Part shown: piece after piece, positions 26,592 through 36,008 of the stretch | How the letters are laid out: each line of letters begins with the position of its first letter | How positions within the stretch are numbered: the stretch's first letter is position 1 | NCBI GenBank assembly: GCA_964450305.1 | Contig: CAYVFB010000008.1 | Location: forward strand, 1 to 64,000 | Direction of reading: 5' to 3' | Length of the DNA: 64,000 nt | Source of the DNA: JAAYJG01 sp964450305 | GTDB lineage: Bacteria; Bacillota; Clostridia; DSM-8532 | The notes under the pieces: model-generated | The model's database searches: none | Seen by the model: only the letters and a program-made list of their open reading frames with translations | What the model was told of the DNA's origin: nothing | Translations under genes and position numbers: made by a program

Positions 26592-26620
26592 TTTATTTCC
26601 CATAGCCGAACTGGTATAAT
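26592..26620 (+). promoter_or_regulatory. promoter of the beta-helix gene
   Basis: Extended TGG-TATAAT (TATAAT 26615-26620) with a weak -35 TTTATT, 60 bases before the TTG start. Confidence 0.5.
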
Positions 26621-26679
26621 GGTTTCGGTTCTTATTGTGAGCATAAAGGTTTTTCAGCTTCAATAAAGGGGGAGTATTT

Positions 26680-27339
26680 TTGAGTATCAAAGTAACCGAT
26701 TTGCTTGATCTGAACGAATTCTGGTTCAGCAAGATTTTTGATGATGTACAGGGGCCATGGGAAGTATTGTCCAGGATTAAACCATGGTTCAGGGAAATCG
26801 CTGAAAGCCTTCCGGACGATTATCAGCAGATTGCAGAAAATGTCTGGATAGGAAAAGGCACAACCATTGAAAAGACTGTGACGATTAAAGGGCCGGCTAT
26901 TATCGGATATAACTGCGAGCTCCGACAGTCCGCTTTTATCCGGGAATATGTCCTGATTGGCAATTCCGCAGTCATTGGAAACTCAACCGAGATCAAGAAT
27001 TCCATCATCTTCAACAAGGCTCAAATTCCCCATTTCAATTACGTGGGTGATTCGGTACTGGGGTATGGTGCCCATCTTGGTGCAGGGGTGGTTATTTCCA
27101 ACCTGAAATCCAATAAAGAGCAAATCAAGGTGAAAGACGGGGGTGCCGTTATTGAAACCGGCCTTCGAAAATTTGGGGCGATTGTGGGCGATAACGCAGA
27201 GGTGGGATGCAATACTGTTCTGTTCCCCGGCACCATCATCGGCAGAAACAGTATCGTTTACCCGTTGACGCCGGTACGGGGTGTTGTTCCTGAAAACCAT
27301 ATATTAAAGAATACTGGCGAAATAGTGCCAAGAAGGTAA
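26680..27339 (+). CDS. left-handed beta-helix protein, GlmU-like
   Basis: A 219-residue protein whose residues 55-200 carry hexapeptide repeats ((I/V)GxxxxI-type, for example AIIGYNCELR and VIGNSTEIKN), as in the acetyltransferase half of GlmU. There is no N-terminal pyrophosphorylase domain. Similar stand-alone proteins are labelled UDP-N-acetylglucosamine pyrophosphorylase-like. TTG start with GGGGGAG upstream. It precedes murG, which uses UDP-GlcNAc, but is separated from it by a terminator. Confidence 0.82.
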   Translation: MSIKVTDLLDLNEFWFSKIFDDVQGPWEVLSRIKPWFREIAESLPDDYQQIAENVWIGKGTTIEKTVTIKGPAIIGYNCELRQSAFIREYVLIGNSAVIGNSTEIKNSIIFNKAQIPHFNYVGDSVLGYGAHLGAGVVISNLKSNKEQIKVKDGGAVIETGLRKFGAIVGDNAEVGCNTVLFPGTIIGRNSIVYPLTPVRGVVPENHILKNTGEIVPRR

Positions 27340-27354
27340 TGTCCAGGCCTGACC

Positions 27355-27390
27355 AAACCTCTGATTCTAAACAGGATTCAGAGGTTTTTT
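27355..27390 (+). terminator. terminator after the beta-helix gene
   Basis: AAACCTCTGA (27355-27364) pairs with TCAGAGGTTT (27378-27387), ending in a six-T run. Confidence 0.88.
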
Positions 27391-27404
27391 CATGAACCTC
27401 GCTG

Positions 27405-27433
27405 TTGCCTGAATATATTTTCTAATGTAGAAT
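27405..27433 (+). promoter_or_regulatory. murG promoter
   Basis: TTGCCT (27405-27410), a 17-base spacer and TAGAAT (27428-27433), 53 bases before the murG start. Confidence 0.7.
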
Positions 27434-27485
27434 AACATTGCCGGGTTTCCACCTGGATTCAATAAAAGCCACGAGGCGGTTAAAG

Positions 27486-28565
27486 ATGAAGACGATTGTA
27501 TTCACCGGCGGCGGTACGTCGGGTCATGTCACACCAAACATAGCGCTGATGCCCCGGCTGAAGGCCCTGGGCTATGCCATTGAATATATTGGCTCAAAAA
27601 ACGGTATCGAAAAGCAGTTGATTGAAAAGGAAGGTATTCCATATCACGCCATACCGGCGGGGAAAATGCGCAGATACCTGGATTTGAAAAACATCACCGA
27701 TATCTTCCGAATCATGGGCGGGTTCTCGCGGGCACTTTCGGTCCTGGGAAAAATCAAGCCAGCTGTGGTTTTCAGCAAAGGCGGCTTTGTGTCCTGCCCG
27801 GTTGTCTGGGCGGCATGGTGCAGACGCATTCCTGTCATCATCCATGAATCGGATATCACCCCCGGCCTGACGAATAAACTCTCCATGCCCTTTGCCAGGC
27901 ATGTATGTTACACCTTTCCCGAATCACAAAAGCATATCACTGCCGAAAAAGCCTGTTTGACAGGTTTGCCGGTAAGGCCTGAAATCATCACGGGCGATCG
28001 GATGAAGGGATATCAGCTTTGCGGCTTTTCCGATAAAAAGCCGGTTTTGATGATCATCGGGGGCAGCCAGGGTTCGGAAAACATCAACAAAGCTGTGCGG
28101 CAGGTTTTAAAGGAATTGCTGGAAACCTTCCAGGTGTGCCACCTTTGCGGGAAGGGAAATGTGAAACCGGAACTGGATGCAATGAAAGGCTACAGGCAAT
28201 TTGAATATGTGAACGAAGAATTGCCGGATCTGTTTGCATGCGCGGATATTCTTGTATCAAGAGCCGGTGCAACCACGCTGTTTGAAATATTACAATTGAA
28301 AAAGCCTGCGCTGTTGATACCCCTATCCAAAAGCGCCAGCCGCGGGGATCAGATCCTGAATGCCGAATCCTTCCAGAAGTATGGCTATTGTGATGTTCTT
28401 CCCGAGGAAAACCTTACAGGGGATGCTCTGCTCGATAAAGCAGGCAAGCTCTATCAAGACAGGAATCGTTATATCCAGGCCATGCATAAAAATCTGTCAC
28501 GAAACGCTGCGGAAACGATTATACAGCTGATTCACACAGAAGCTGAGGCAGCCCCCAACAATTGA
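27486..28565 (+). CDS. murG: UDP-GlcNAc:undecaprenyl-pyrophosphoryl-MurNAc-pentapeptide transferase (MurG)
   Basis: A 359-residue GT28 glycosyltransferase that adds GlcNAc to lipid I, giving lipid II, on the inner face of the membrane. Motifs: TGGGTSGHVTPNIAL at the N-terminus (glycine loop), VVFSKGGFVSCP, IHESDITPGLTN, MIIGGSQGSENIN, and the donor site SRAGATTLFEI. The ATG at 27486 is used; the upstream GTG frame (27438) lacks a site. It has its own promoter and is not in a division/cell-wall cluster, so it may be a second copy. Confidence 0.93.
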   Translation: MKTIVFTGGGTSGHVTPNIALMPRLKALGYAIEYIGSKNGIEKQLIEKEGIPYHAIPAGKMRRYLDLKNITDIFRIMGGFSRALSVLGKIKPAVVFSKGGFVSCPVVWAAWCRRIPVIIHESDITPGLTNKLSMPFARHVCYTFPESQKHITAEKACLTGLPVRPEIITGDRMKGYQLCGFSDKKPVLMIIGGSQGSENINKAVRQVLKELLETFQVCHLCGKGNVKPELDAMKGYRQFEYVNEELPDLFACADILVSRAGATTLFEILQLKKPALLIPLSKSASRGDQILNAESFQKYGYCDVLPEENLTGDALLDKAGKLYQDRNRYIQAMHKNLSRNAAETIIQLIHTEAEAAPNN

Positions 28566-28706
28566 GGCCCCGGAGGCGTGTCTTTTTTTAACTTTAAATT
28601 TATGCTAATTTCCTCTATCAGTACAAAAACAAAATAAATATGTACTGCATCATCATAAATCTGTCCATAGTAAAACCTCACCCTGTCTTTTATGATAAGA
28701 ATAGAG

Positions 28707-28726
28707 CAGCATGCATAGACATGCTG
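28707..28726 (+). promoter_or_regulatory. leader stem-loop before the sugar-binding gene
   Basis: CAGCATG, a six-base loop and CATGCTG form a perfect seven-pair hairpin 31 bases before the start codon. No promoter or operator is clear in 28566-28757. Confidence 0.4.
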
Positions 28727-28757
28727 TAACAAGATCTTATTAAAGGAGGGTTTTTTT

Positions 28758-29858
28758 ATGAAGAGATCCTTATCCATTTTGTTGGTAGCAGTGATGCTGT
28801 TATCAGTGGTACTGGCAGGCTGTACACTTCCCACCCCAACAACTGGCGGAACCGGAGCAACCGGTGGCGGCCAGCTGATCGGTGTTGCCATGCCGACGAA
28901 ATCCCTGCAACGTTGGAACCAGGACGGCGAAAATATGCAGAAGATGCTGGAAAAAGCAGGATACAAAGTTGACCTGCAGTACGCCGAAGACAATGTTGAG
29001 ATGCAAGTATCCCAGGTTGAAAACATGATCACCAAGGGTGCCAAGGTTCTGGTTATTGCTTCCATCGACGGCGAATCCCTCGGCGGTGTTCTTGAACAGG
29101 CCGCCAAAGAAGGCATCAAGGTTATCGCTTATGACCGTCTGATCAAGTCAACCCCTAATGTAGACTTTTATGCAACCTTCGATAACTACAAAGTTGGTGT
29201 TATTCAGGGTAAATATATCATCGAAACCTTAAAGCTGGATAAAGGCGAAAAAGGCCCGTTCATGATGGAAGTATTCGGCGGATCTCCCGATGATAACAAT
29301 GCATACTTCTTTAATGGTGGTGCCATGGATACCCTGAAGCCGTACATCGACAGTGGTGCACTGGTTATCAAATCCGGACAGACCGATATGGAAACCATTG
29401 CAATTATGGGCTGGAAAGCTGCAAGTGCACAGGCAAGAATGGACAACCTGCTCACCGCTTTCTACGCTGATGAAAACGTAGACGTTGTTCTTTCTCCGAA
29501 CGACAGCCTTGCGCAAGGTATCGTCGCTTCCCTGAAAGCAGCAGGTTACGGCACAGCTTCCAAACCGTACCCGATTCTTACTGGCCAGGATTGCGATATT
29601 ACCAATGTGAAGCACCTGATCGCCGGCGAACAATCCATGTCCGTGTTCAAAGACACCAGAACCCTTGCTGAAAAGGTTGTTGGAATGGTTGATGCCATCA
29701 TGAAGGGAACAGAACCCGATATCAACGACAAAGAGACCTATGACAATGGTATCAAGGTTGTTCCTTCCTACCTTTGCGATCCGGTATTCGCAGATGTTAA
29801 CAACTACAAAGAATTGCTGATCGACACTGGATACTATACCGCAGATCAATTAAAGTAA
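28758..29858 (+). CDS. sugar ABC transporter substrate-binding lipoprotein (XylF/ChvE-like)
   Basis: A 366-residue lipoprotein with lipobox VLAGC (Cys22) and a Peripla_BP_4 type-1 periplasmic-binding fold (GVAMPTKSLQRWNQDGE..., IASIDGESLGG, AYDRLIK, SPNDSLAQGIV, GQDC). It would deliver a monosaccharide, probably xylose or a similar pentose or hexose, to the ATPase and permease downstream. AGGAGG precedes the ATG. A strong stem-loop separates it from the ATPase, as is common where the binding protein is made in excess. Confidence 0.92.
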   Translation: MKRSLSILLVAVMLLSVVLAGCTLPTPTTGGTGATGGGQLIGVAMPTKSLQRWNQDGENMQKMLEKAGYKVDLQYAEDNVEMQVSQVENMITKGAKVLVIASIDGESLGGVLEQAAKEGIKVIAYDRLIKSTPNVDFYATFDNYKVGVIQGKYIIETLKLDKGEKGPFMMEVFGGSPDDNNAYFFNGGAMDTLKPYIDSGALVIKSGQTDMETIAIMGWKAASAQARMDNLLTAFYADENVDVVLSPNDSLAQGIVASLKAAGYGTASKPYPILTGQDCDITNVKHLIAGEQSMSVFKDTRTLAEKVVGMVDAIMKGTEPDINDKETYDNGIKVVPSYLCDPVFADVNNYKELLIDTGYYTADQLK

Positions 29859-29873
29859 ACTAATTCTTTCAGA

Positions 29874-29910
29874 TATACTGTAATGGAGTGATGAGCTCCA
29901 TTACAGTATA
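29874..29910 (+). promoter_or_regulatory. intercistronic stem-loop after the binding-protein gene
   Basis: The 15-base arms 29874-29888 and 29896-29910 are perfect reverse complements around a seven-base loop. No T-run follows, so it probably protects the 3' end of the binding-protein mRNA or partly terminates. The rest of the 29859-30181 gap shows no gene or clear promoter. Confidence 0.75.
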
Positions 29911-30181
29911 CTCTGTTTCTATTGTATTGAGCATCTTAAGCAGTACCATAGTTCGTCAAATCACTAAATAATATGCGTTTTAATACAAAGCATAGCAGGA
30001 TCATCATAGCTGGTTGTATCTCACACCGGAAAAAAGCTTACGCCAGGGTAAGAAAACCCTGAAACACATGAACTTGATACATCACATGGCGTGAACAGGT
30101 TGAAACTGAACCAATTCCAACTTAAAAAAGTATGGAATATACCGCTGGGCAGATGCCCAGGTTTATTCGAGGAGCAACAAT

Positions 30182-31717
30182 ATGTCAGATATTATGCTTG
30201 AAATGAAAGATATCACCAAGATATTTCCGGGGGTAAAAGCACTGGACAATGTCAGCTTAAAGGTTAAGAAGGGGCAAATCCATGCGCTTGTTGGTGAGAA
30301 CGGCGCCGGGAAATCCACCCTGATGAACGTATTAAGCGGTATTTATCCTTATGGAACCTATTCGGGAGATATCTATTTTGATGGGAAATTATGTGAATTT
30401 AAGAATATACGCGAAAGCGAAAAAGCGGGTATCGTCATCATTCACCAGGAACTGGCTTTAAACCCCTATATGACCATTGCCGAGAACATTTTTCTTGGCA
30501 ACGAGCGGGCAGCTAATGGGATTATCAACTGGGATGTCACAAACAAGGAAGCAAAAAAGCTGCTGCAAAGGGTTGGCTTGAATGAAAAGCACTCAACACT
30601 CATTAAAGACATCGGTGTTGGCAAACAGCAGCTCGTTGAAATTGCCAAGGCTTTATCCAAGGAAGTGCGCCTTTTAATACTGGATGAACCCACGGCAGCC
30701 CTGAATGACAAGGATTCAGAAAACCTTCTGAACCTTTTGATGGAACTGAACCGGGAGAATGGTCTTACCTGCATCATCATCTCACATAAAATACACGAGG
30801 TCACAAGAATAGCAGAGGAAATTACCGTCATACGGGACGGAGCTTTGATTGAAACCCTGGTCAAAGGTAAGGACGAGATCTCTGAAAACCGTATCATCAA
30901 GGGGATGGTAGGCAGAGAGCTTGTGAACCGGTTTCCTCCCAGAACACCCAATATTGGTGAAATAGGCTTTGAAGTAAAAGACTGGGTGGTTTATGATCCG
31001 CTGGATGAAGATAAAATGCGGATTAAGAATGTCAGCTTTCATGTGAAAAAGGGCGAGGTGGTAGGAATCGCTGGCCTGATGGGTGCCGGACGCACCGAGC
31101 TTGCCATGAGTGTTTTTGGCAAGGCTTATGGGAAAAAGATTAGCGGTACTATCATCAAGGATGGCAAAGAGTTGAAGATGAACAATGTCAGTGAAGCGAT
31201 TTCGGAAGGCCTGGCTTATGCAACTGAAGACAGGAAAACGGCAGGCCTGGTTTTAATTGATGATATCCGCAGGAACATTACAATGGCAAGCCTGGGGAAA
31301 ATCAGCAAAAACGGTATCATTGACGACGACATTGAAATTCGCGAAGCTGAACAACAAAAGAACAAACTTGGTATCAAATGTTCGAGTATTTTCCAGACGT
31401 CAGGAAACCTTTCAGGCGGGAATCAACAAAAGGTTGTCTTAAGCAAATGGATTTTCTCCGAGCCGGATGTGCTGTTATTGGACGAACCTACCCGCGGCAT
31501 TGATGTCGGCGCAAAATACGAGATATATACCATCATCAATCAATTGGCCGATCAGGGAAAATGTATTGTTGTTATTTCCTCAGAACTGCCGGAGATTCTC
31601 GGGACCTGTGACAGAATCTATATCATGAATGAAGGCCGGTTTGTCGGTGAATTGACAAGGGAAGAGGCCACCCAGGAAAGCATCATGAAGTGTATTCTGC
31701 AATCTTCACAGAACTAA
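30182..31717 (+). CDS. sugar ABC transporter, double ATP-binding protein (XylG/MmsA/GguA-like)
   Basis: A 511-residue protein with two ABC domains, as in the MglA/XylG family. The first has Walker A GENGAGKST, signature IGVGKQQLVEIAKAL (degenerate, as usual) and Walker B LLILDEPTAAL. The second has the usual altered P-loop GLMGAGRTE, signature LSGGNQQKVVLSKW and VLLLDEPTRGIDVGA. Family members import xylose, galactose or multiple monosaccharides. The start has GAGGAG upstream. It is followed after 38 bases by the permease. Confidence 0.95.
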   Translation: MSDIMLEMKDITKIFPGVKALDNVSLKVKKGQIHALVGENGAGKSTLMNVLSGIYPYGTYSGDIYFDGKLCEFKNIRESEKAGIVIIHQELALNPYMTIAENIFLGNERAANGIINWDVTNKEAKKLLQRVGLNEKHSTLIKDIGVGKQQLVEIAKALSKEVRLLILDEPTAALNDKDSENLLNLLMELNRENGLTCIIISHKIHEVTRIAEEITVIRDGALIETLVKGKDEISENRIIKGMVGRELVNRFPPRTPNIGEIGFEVKDWVVYDPLDEDKMRIKNVSFHVKKGEVVGIAGLMGAGRTELAMSVFGKAYGKKISGTIIKDGKELKMNNVSEAISEGLAYATEDRKTAGLVLIDDIRRNITMASLGKISKNGIIDDDIEIREAEQQKNKLGIKCSSIFQTSGNLSGGNQQKVVLSKWIFSEPDVLLLDEPTRGIDVGAKYEIYTIINQLADQGKCIVVISSELPEILGTCDRIYIMNEGRFVGELTREEATQESIMKCILQSSQN

Positions 31718-31755
31718 ATAATTGAATCTATATATATTAAGGGGAAGGAATAAAC

Positions 31756-33000
31756 ATGGGTAAATTGTTAAGACTTGTAAAAATAATGGATAACCTTGCT
31801 AAACGCAACCCGAAGCTTTATGCATGGATCACCAAGATCAAAGATATCGTGCGGCATAATATGAGACAATACGCAATGCTTTTTGCTTTGGTGGTGATCA
31901 TGATTGCTTTCCAGGTATTAACAGATGGCGTATTGCTTAAACCCATCAATGTATCCAGGTTAATCATGCAGCAGGGCTATATCCTGGTTCTTGCCATTGG
32001 AATGATTTTCTGTATCCTGACGGGGGGTAACGTAGACCTTGCGGTTGGATCCATCGTGGCTCTGGTCAGCGCATCTTCTGCATTGTTCAGCGTCACCCTG
32101 GGTATACCTCCGTTACTGTCCATCCTGCTTGGCCTTGGTTTGGGGCTGCTGGCAGGTGCATGGCAGGGTTTTTTCATCGCTTATTTAAAAGTACCGCCGT
32201 TTATCGCAACCCTTGCCGGTCAGCTGATTTTTAGAGGAATTAACAACATCATCCTGAACGGAAAAACCATCATGTTGCCTCAACTGTATATAACCATTGG
32301 CTCCGGCGTCATCCCTGATTTCTTCGGAAACGGCGGCAATTTGCATTTAACGACCATTATTATTGGAATAGCTAGTTCGGCAGCCTATTTTATAATGCAG
32401 CTTGTCAATCGTAAAAGAAAAATAAAGCTCGAATTTGAGGTTGAATCTAAACAACTATTCTTCATAAAAAACATTGCACTGTCAGCCTTTATCATATTGT
32501 TTGCATACTGGCTGGCCAGGGCAAACGGACTTCCTTATGTGGTTCTTCTGCTGATCGTATTGATATTGTTTTATACCTTTGTTACCAACAAAACGGTCGC
32601 TGGAAGGTATGTGTATGCACTGGGTGGAAACCCGAAGGCAGCCGAACTGTCCGGCATTAAGACGAAAAAGGTTATGTTCTGGGTTTATGCGAATATGGGT
32701 ATTCTGTCAGCCATCGCCGGTATCATCTTCGCAGGGCGGTTAAACTCTGCAACACCAACTGCCGGTGACGGGTTTGAGCTCGATGCCATTGCAGCCTGTT
32801 TTATTGGCGGGGCTTCTGCAACCGGTGGTGTTGGTACGGTTATTGGGGCCATCATCGGTGGCTTTATCATGGGTATTATGAATAACGGTATGTCCATCAT
32901 GGGGGTCAGCACCTTCTGGCAATCCATCGTAAAAGGTTTGGTATTGTTGGGTGCGGTGGCCTTTGATGTATTCTCAAAATCCAAGGCAAAAGTTAGTTAA
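31756..33000 (+). CDS. sugar ABC transporter permease (XylH/GguB-like)
   Basis: A 414-residue membrane protein with ten or more hydrophobic segments, of the BPD_transp_2 family. The signature is AELSGIKTKKVMFWVYANMGILSAIAGIIFAGRL, and late GGASATGGVGTVIGAIIGGFIMGIMNNG is typical for monosaccharide permeases. It completes the importer. A stem-loop and a strong terminator follow. Confidence 0.95.
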   Translation: MGKLLRLVKIMDNLAKRNPKLYAWITKIKDIVRHNMRQYAMLFALVVIMIAFQVLTDGVLLKPINVSRLIMQQGYILVLAIGMIFCILTGGNVDLAVGSIVALVSASSALFSVTLGIPPLLSILLGLGLGLLAGAWQGFFIAYLKVPPFIATLAGQLIFRGINNIILNGKTIMLPQLYITIGSGVIPDFFGNGGNLHLTTIIIGIASSAAYFIMQLVNRKRKIKLEFEVESKQLFFIKNIALSAFIILFAYWLARANGLPYVVLLLIVLILFYTFVTNKTVAGRYVYALGGNPKAAELSGIKTKKVMFWVYANMGILSAIAGIIFAGRLNSATPTAGDGFELDAIAACFIGGASATGGVGTVIGAIIGGFIMGIMNNGMSIMGVSTFWQSIVKGLVLLGAVAFDVFSKSKAKVS

Positions 33001-33019
33001 TTCTAAGGTTTTCTCAAGC

Positions 33020-33046
33020 CGGAGGGTTGGCGCTGCTAACCCTCCG
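33020..33046 (+). terminator. stem-loop after the sugar permease
   Basis: CGGAGGGTT and AACCCTCCG pair perfectly across a nine-base loop. There is no T-run. Confidence 0.6.
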
Positions 33047-33082
33047 ATTATTCAAAACAGCCCCGAGGAGTTAAAGCGACTA

Positions 33083-33111
33083 AAACAAAGAGTTTTCTCT
33101 TTGTTTTTTTT
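33083..33111 (+). terminator. rho-independent terminator of the sugar importer operon
   Basis: AAACAAAGAG, loop TTTT and CTCTTTGTTT form a perfect ten-pair stem, then T residues to 33111. A TATAAT at 33116-33121 directly after may be the -10 for the sensing genes, though its -35 is weak. Confidence 0.85.
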
Positions 33112-33279
33112 ACGGTATAATGATACCTGGGAGCCAGCTCGGAAAGTCTGTTTATTCTTTGGAAAAACGCATAGATATGTAAAAAAGAACGGAACTATAA
33201 GGGTTTCAAGCCATGGAAAGCAGCGTCTTATGGATAAATATGCTTTTCTGAACGGTCTGCTCGGCAGGGAGGAGCTTGA

Positions 33280-34326
33280 ATGAACAAAGACACTAAAAAG
33301 CTTTTTGGCTTTTTATCACACAACAATAAATTCAGTCTTATATTCAGAGGAATCATGGCCATTCTGTTTATCGTACTGGCTATCGCTTTTACCATTTCAA
33401 TCACCTATTCCATGGTCATGGAAGAGAATTTCTATAAAAACAGAAAATCCGGCAGCGAGAAGACTGAATACAGCAAAAGCTTTCTGGTGGTGATGGTTCA
33501 AAGCTCAAATGATTTTTTAACCCGGTTTCGGCAGGCTATCATCAACGATGCCCAGGAAAGAAAAATCCGCATTGATTTTGTGAATGTTGAATCCATTGAC
33601 GAGGCCATCGATGCCATCAACACGGCAGTCGCCGCAAAGGCAGATGGTATCATCGCCCAGGGAATTTTTGATGCGGATTATATTGAGGCGATCAACCAGG
33701 CCATTGCGAAAGGGATTATGGTTCAGTTTGTCTATACGGACGCAAGGGGAACCGACAGAGATTATTTTGTTGGCTATAACGCATACGATTTTGGAAAAAG
33801 AGCAGCGCGCTGTGCCATTGAGGAGCTGCCCAACAGCCCTTCCTCTGTGGCACTGATGGTTCAAAGCATCACCGATGTTGAAAAAGATGTGACCAGCAGT
33901 CTTTTTGTCGAAGGGTTTAAATCCGTTATAGACAAACACCCCATGGTGACCATCGTGGATATCGTGCGGACAAGCTATGATCTGTTCAGTGCCGAAGACA
34001 CCACATATGATATTCTGAACCGCTATCCGACCCTGGATGCCATTGTTTGTACCAGCGAGAAAGACACCTTTGGCGCAGCGCAGGTGATTATTGACCTGAA
34101 CCGCGTTGCAAAAACCAGTATTATCGGGGCTGGTGTTTCGGACGATATCCTCAAATATATAGAATTGGAAGTGATCGCAGCTTCCTTTGACATGAACCCT
34201 GAAATCATGAGCTCCGAATCACTGAACATCATGCTCGAAGAAAAAGCGGCAAGCGAATATGTTGAAGTGCCGATAACAACTGTGGCATCCAACAACGTAA
34301 AGTTTTTCAGAAGGAAGAAAAGTTGA
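33280..34326 (+). CDS. membrane-anchored sugar-binding sensor (XylFII-like)
   Basis: A 348-residue protein: a short cytoplasmic head (1-22), one transmembrane helix (about 23-47) with no lipobox, then an outside type-1 periplasmic-binding domain (FLVVMVQSSNDFLTRFRQAI, DGIIAQGIF, VGYNAYDFGKRAA, CTSEKDTFGAAQ). Because it is anchored and sits directly before a LytS-type kinase, it fits XylFII of Clostridium beijerinckii, which binds D-xylose and switches LytS through a membrane complex. The sugar here is inferred. GGGAGG precedes the ATG. Confidence 0.85.
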   Translation: MNKDTKKLFGFLSHNNKFSLIFRGIMAILFIVLAIAFTISITYSMVMEENFYKNRKSGSEKTEYSKSFLVVMVQSSNDFLTRFRQAIINDAQERKIRIDFVNVESIDEAIDAINTAVAAKADGIIAQGIFDADYIEAINQAIAKGIMVQFVYTDARGTDRDYFVGYNAYDFGKRAARCAIEELPNSPSSVALMVQSITDVEKDVTSSLFVEGFKSVIDKHPMVTIVDIVRTSYDLFSAEDTTYDILNRYPTLDAIVCTSEKDTFGAAQVIIDLNRVAKTSIIGAGVSDDILKYIELEVIAASFDMNPEIMSSESLNIMLEEKAASEYVEVPITTVASNNVKFFRRKKS

Positions 34327-34413
34327 ACTGTTCTGCTTATAGGGGTACAGCATACAGGTTTGTCTGCGAAAAAAATCACAAGGGTTATTAAACCGTTGTC
34401 AGGCGAGGGAACG

Positions 34414-35952
34414 ATGAATTGGACGAAAAAGGTGAGGCTGAATACAATCCGCAAAAGAATGCTGTTCTATTTTTTGCTGTCCATAGTAATGGTCAGCTTT
34501 GTCAGCGTTTACCTTTCGGTCAATTCGGGCATCTTCTTCCGTAAGATTGATACCATGTTCCAGGCAAGCCAATTGCTGGAGGATATGCAAAACTACCTTG
34601 TGGAAGCCGAAAAAAACCTTGTTCTTTTCATCCAGACGAAGGATTCTGAAAGCAAGAACCGCTATCAGCTATATATGGACCGGCTGCATGACAGCGCCGG
34701 TAAAATCGAGGATACCCTGTTAACCGGTCAGGAATACTCGGGCAAGCTGATAAACCTGATCGGAACCTTCTCTGAAAACGCAATGCAGGCCATTGACGCG
34801 AAACAGGGACGTGATGCCAACGCAATCCGAGAGAAATACAATGAAGTGCATCAGACCGGAAAGTATATTTTGGAAGAAATTCAGGAACTGAACCTGCAGC
34901 AGCTTAAGCGGAATACCGAATATTATGCGGCACTTTCGAAAAACAATGCCATAGTGGAAAAGGCAAACCTGGTATTGATCGTTGATATCCTGGTGTTATC
35001 GGGTATCATCATCCTATACATCACCTACAAAATGACCGACCCGATCATGAAGCTATCCCACTCGGCAGACGAGATCTCCAAGGGAAATTTCGATGTTGAC
35101 GAGGTGATTGTAACCAGTGATGATGAGATCAAGGTCATGGCTGTAGCCTTTAACAAAATGAAAGCCAGTGTCCACAATTACATTGAAGCCCTGCACAGCA
35201 AAGCTGAAGTGGAATCGAAGCTGATGGAAAAGGAAATGCAAAACCTGAAAATGCAAACCCTTTTAAACAATGCCGAGCTGCAGTCCCTCCAGTCCCAAAT
35301 CAATCCGCACTTTTTATTTAACACCCTCAATGCCGGGGTTCAGCTGGCGATGATGGAAGAAGCCGACAAAACCTCTCTCTTTCTGGAAAACCTCGCGGCG
35401 GTTTTCAGATATAATGTCCGCAGGCTGGATACCGAAGTGACGCTGAATGATGAAATGAACAATGTTCGGGCTTACATCGACCTGATGCAGGTAAGGTTCG
35501 GGGACATGATCCGGTATCGTGCCGAGATAGAGAATGAAGAGATCCTTCAGCTGCACATCCCTCCACTGATTCTGCAACCCATAGTTGAAAATGCCTGTAT
35601 TCACGGCATTGGTGAAAAAGAGGAAGGTGGCAGTATTCTCATCCATGTGTTCCGAGAGGATGAGGAAAACATGATAGAGGTTGTCGATAATGGCGTCGGA
35701 ATGAATGAAGAAACCATCAAACACATTTATCAGAAGGCTCTCAGGGATGAGGGGATCCCTGAAAAACCCAAAAAAGGTCATACCACAGGCATCGGTATCG
35801 CAAACGTCATCCAACGGTTGAGGTTGTTCTACAAGCGTCAAGATGTCATTCGTATTATAAGCGTACAGGGGGAAGGCACACGGGTGATTATCCGTTTACC
35901 TGATGTAGAAGAGGCTGACCCTATGGAACAAGCTTCAGCCGCGATACAGTAA
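34414..35952 (+). CDS. sensor histidine kinase, LytS/YesM type
   Basis: A 512-residue kinase. A first transmembrane helix (about 17-42), an outer helical sensor region (to about 185), a second helix (LVLIVDILVLSGIIILYIT), a HAMP domain, then His_kinase with QINPHFLFN (His299) and a HATPase_c domain with QPIVENACIHG, VDNGVGM and TGIGIANVIQRL. It should phosphorylate the YesN-type regulator next door. The ATG at 34414 is preferred over 34360 because GCGAGGGA lies before it. It probably takes its signal from the anchored binding protein upstream. Confidence 0.93.
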   Translation: MNWTKKVRLNTIRKRMLFYFLLSIVMVSFVSVYLSVNSGIFFRKIDTMFQASQLLEDMQNYLVEAEKNLVLFIQTKDSESKNRYQLYMDRLHDSAGKIEDTLLTGQEYSGKLINLIGTFSENAMQAIDAKQGRDANAIREKYNEVHQTGKYILEEIQELNLQQLKRNTEYYAALSKNNAIVEKANLVLIVDILVLSGIIILYITYKMTDPIMKLSHSADEISKGNFDVDEVIVTSDDEIKVMAVAFNKMKASVHNYIEALHSKAEVESKLMEKEMQNLKMQTLLNNAELQSLQSQINPHFLFNTLNAGVQLAMMEEADKTSLFLENLAAVFRYNVRRLDTEVTLNDEMNNVRAYIDLMQVRFGDMIRYRAEIENEEILQLHIPPLILQPIVENACIHGIGEKEEGGSILIHVFREDEENMIEVVDNGVGMNEETIKHIYQKALRDEGIPEKPKKGHTTGIGIANVIQRLRLFYKRQDVIRIISVQGEGTRVIIRLPDVEEADPMEQASAAIQ

Positions 35953-36008
35953 CCGGCAGACTTCGCAAAAAGAGCACTTGAGGCATTGAATCCTGAAAGG
36001 CAGGGTGA

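Noticed and set aside
32951..33283. 110-codon plus-strand frame after the sugar permease
   Set aside because: It overlaps the permease end and two stem-loops including a strong terminator; no ribosome site or family.
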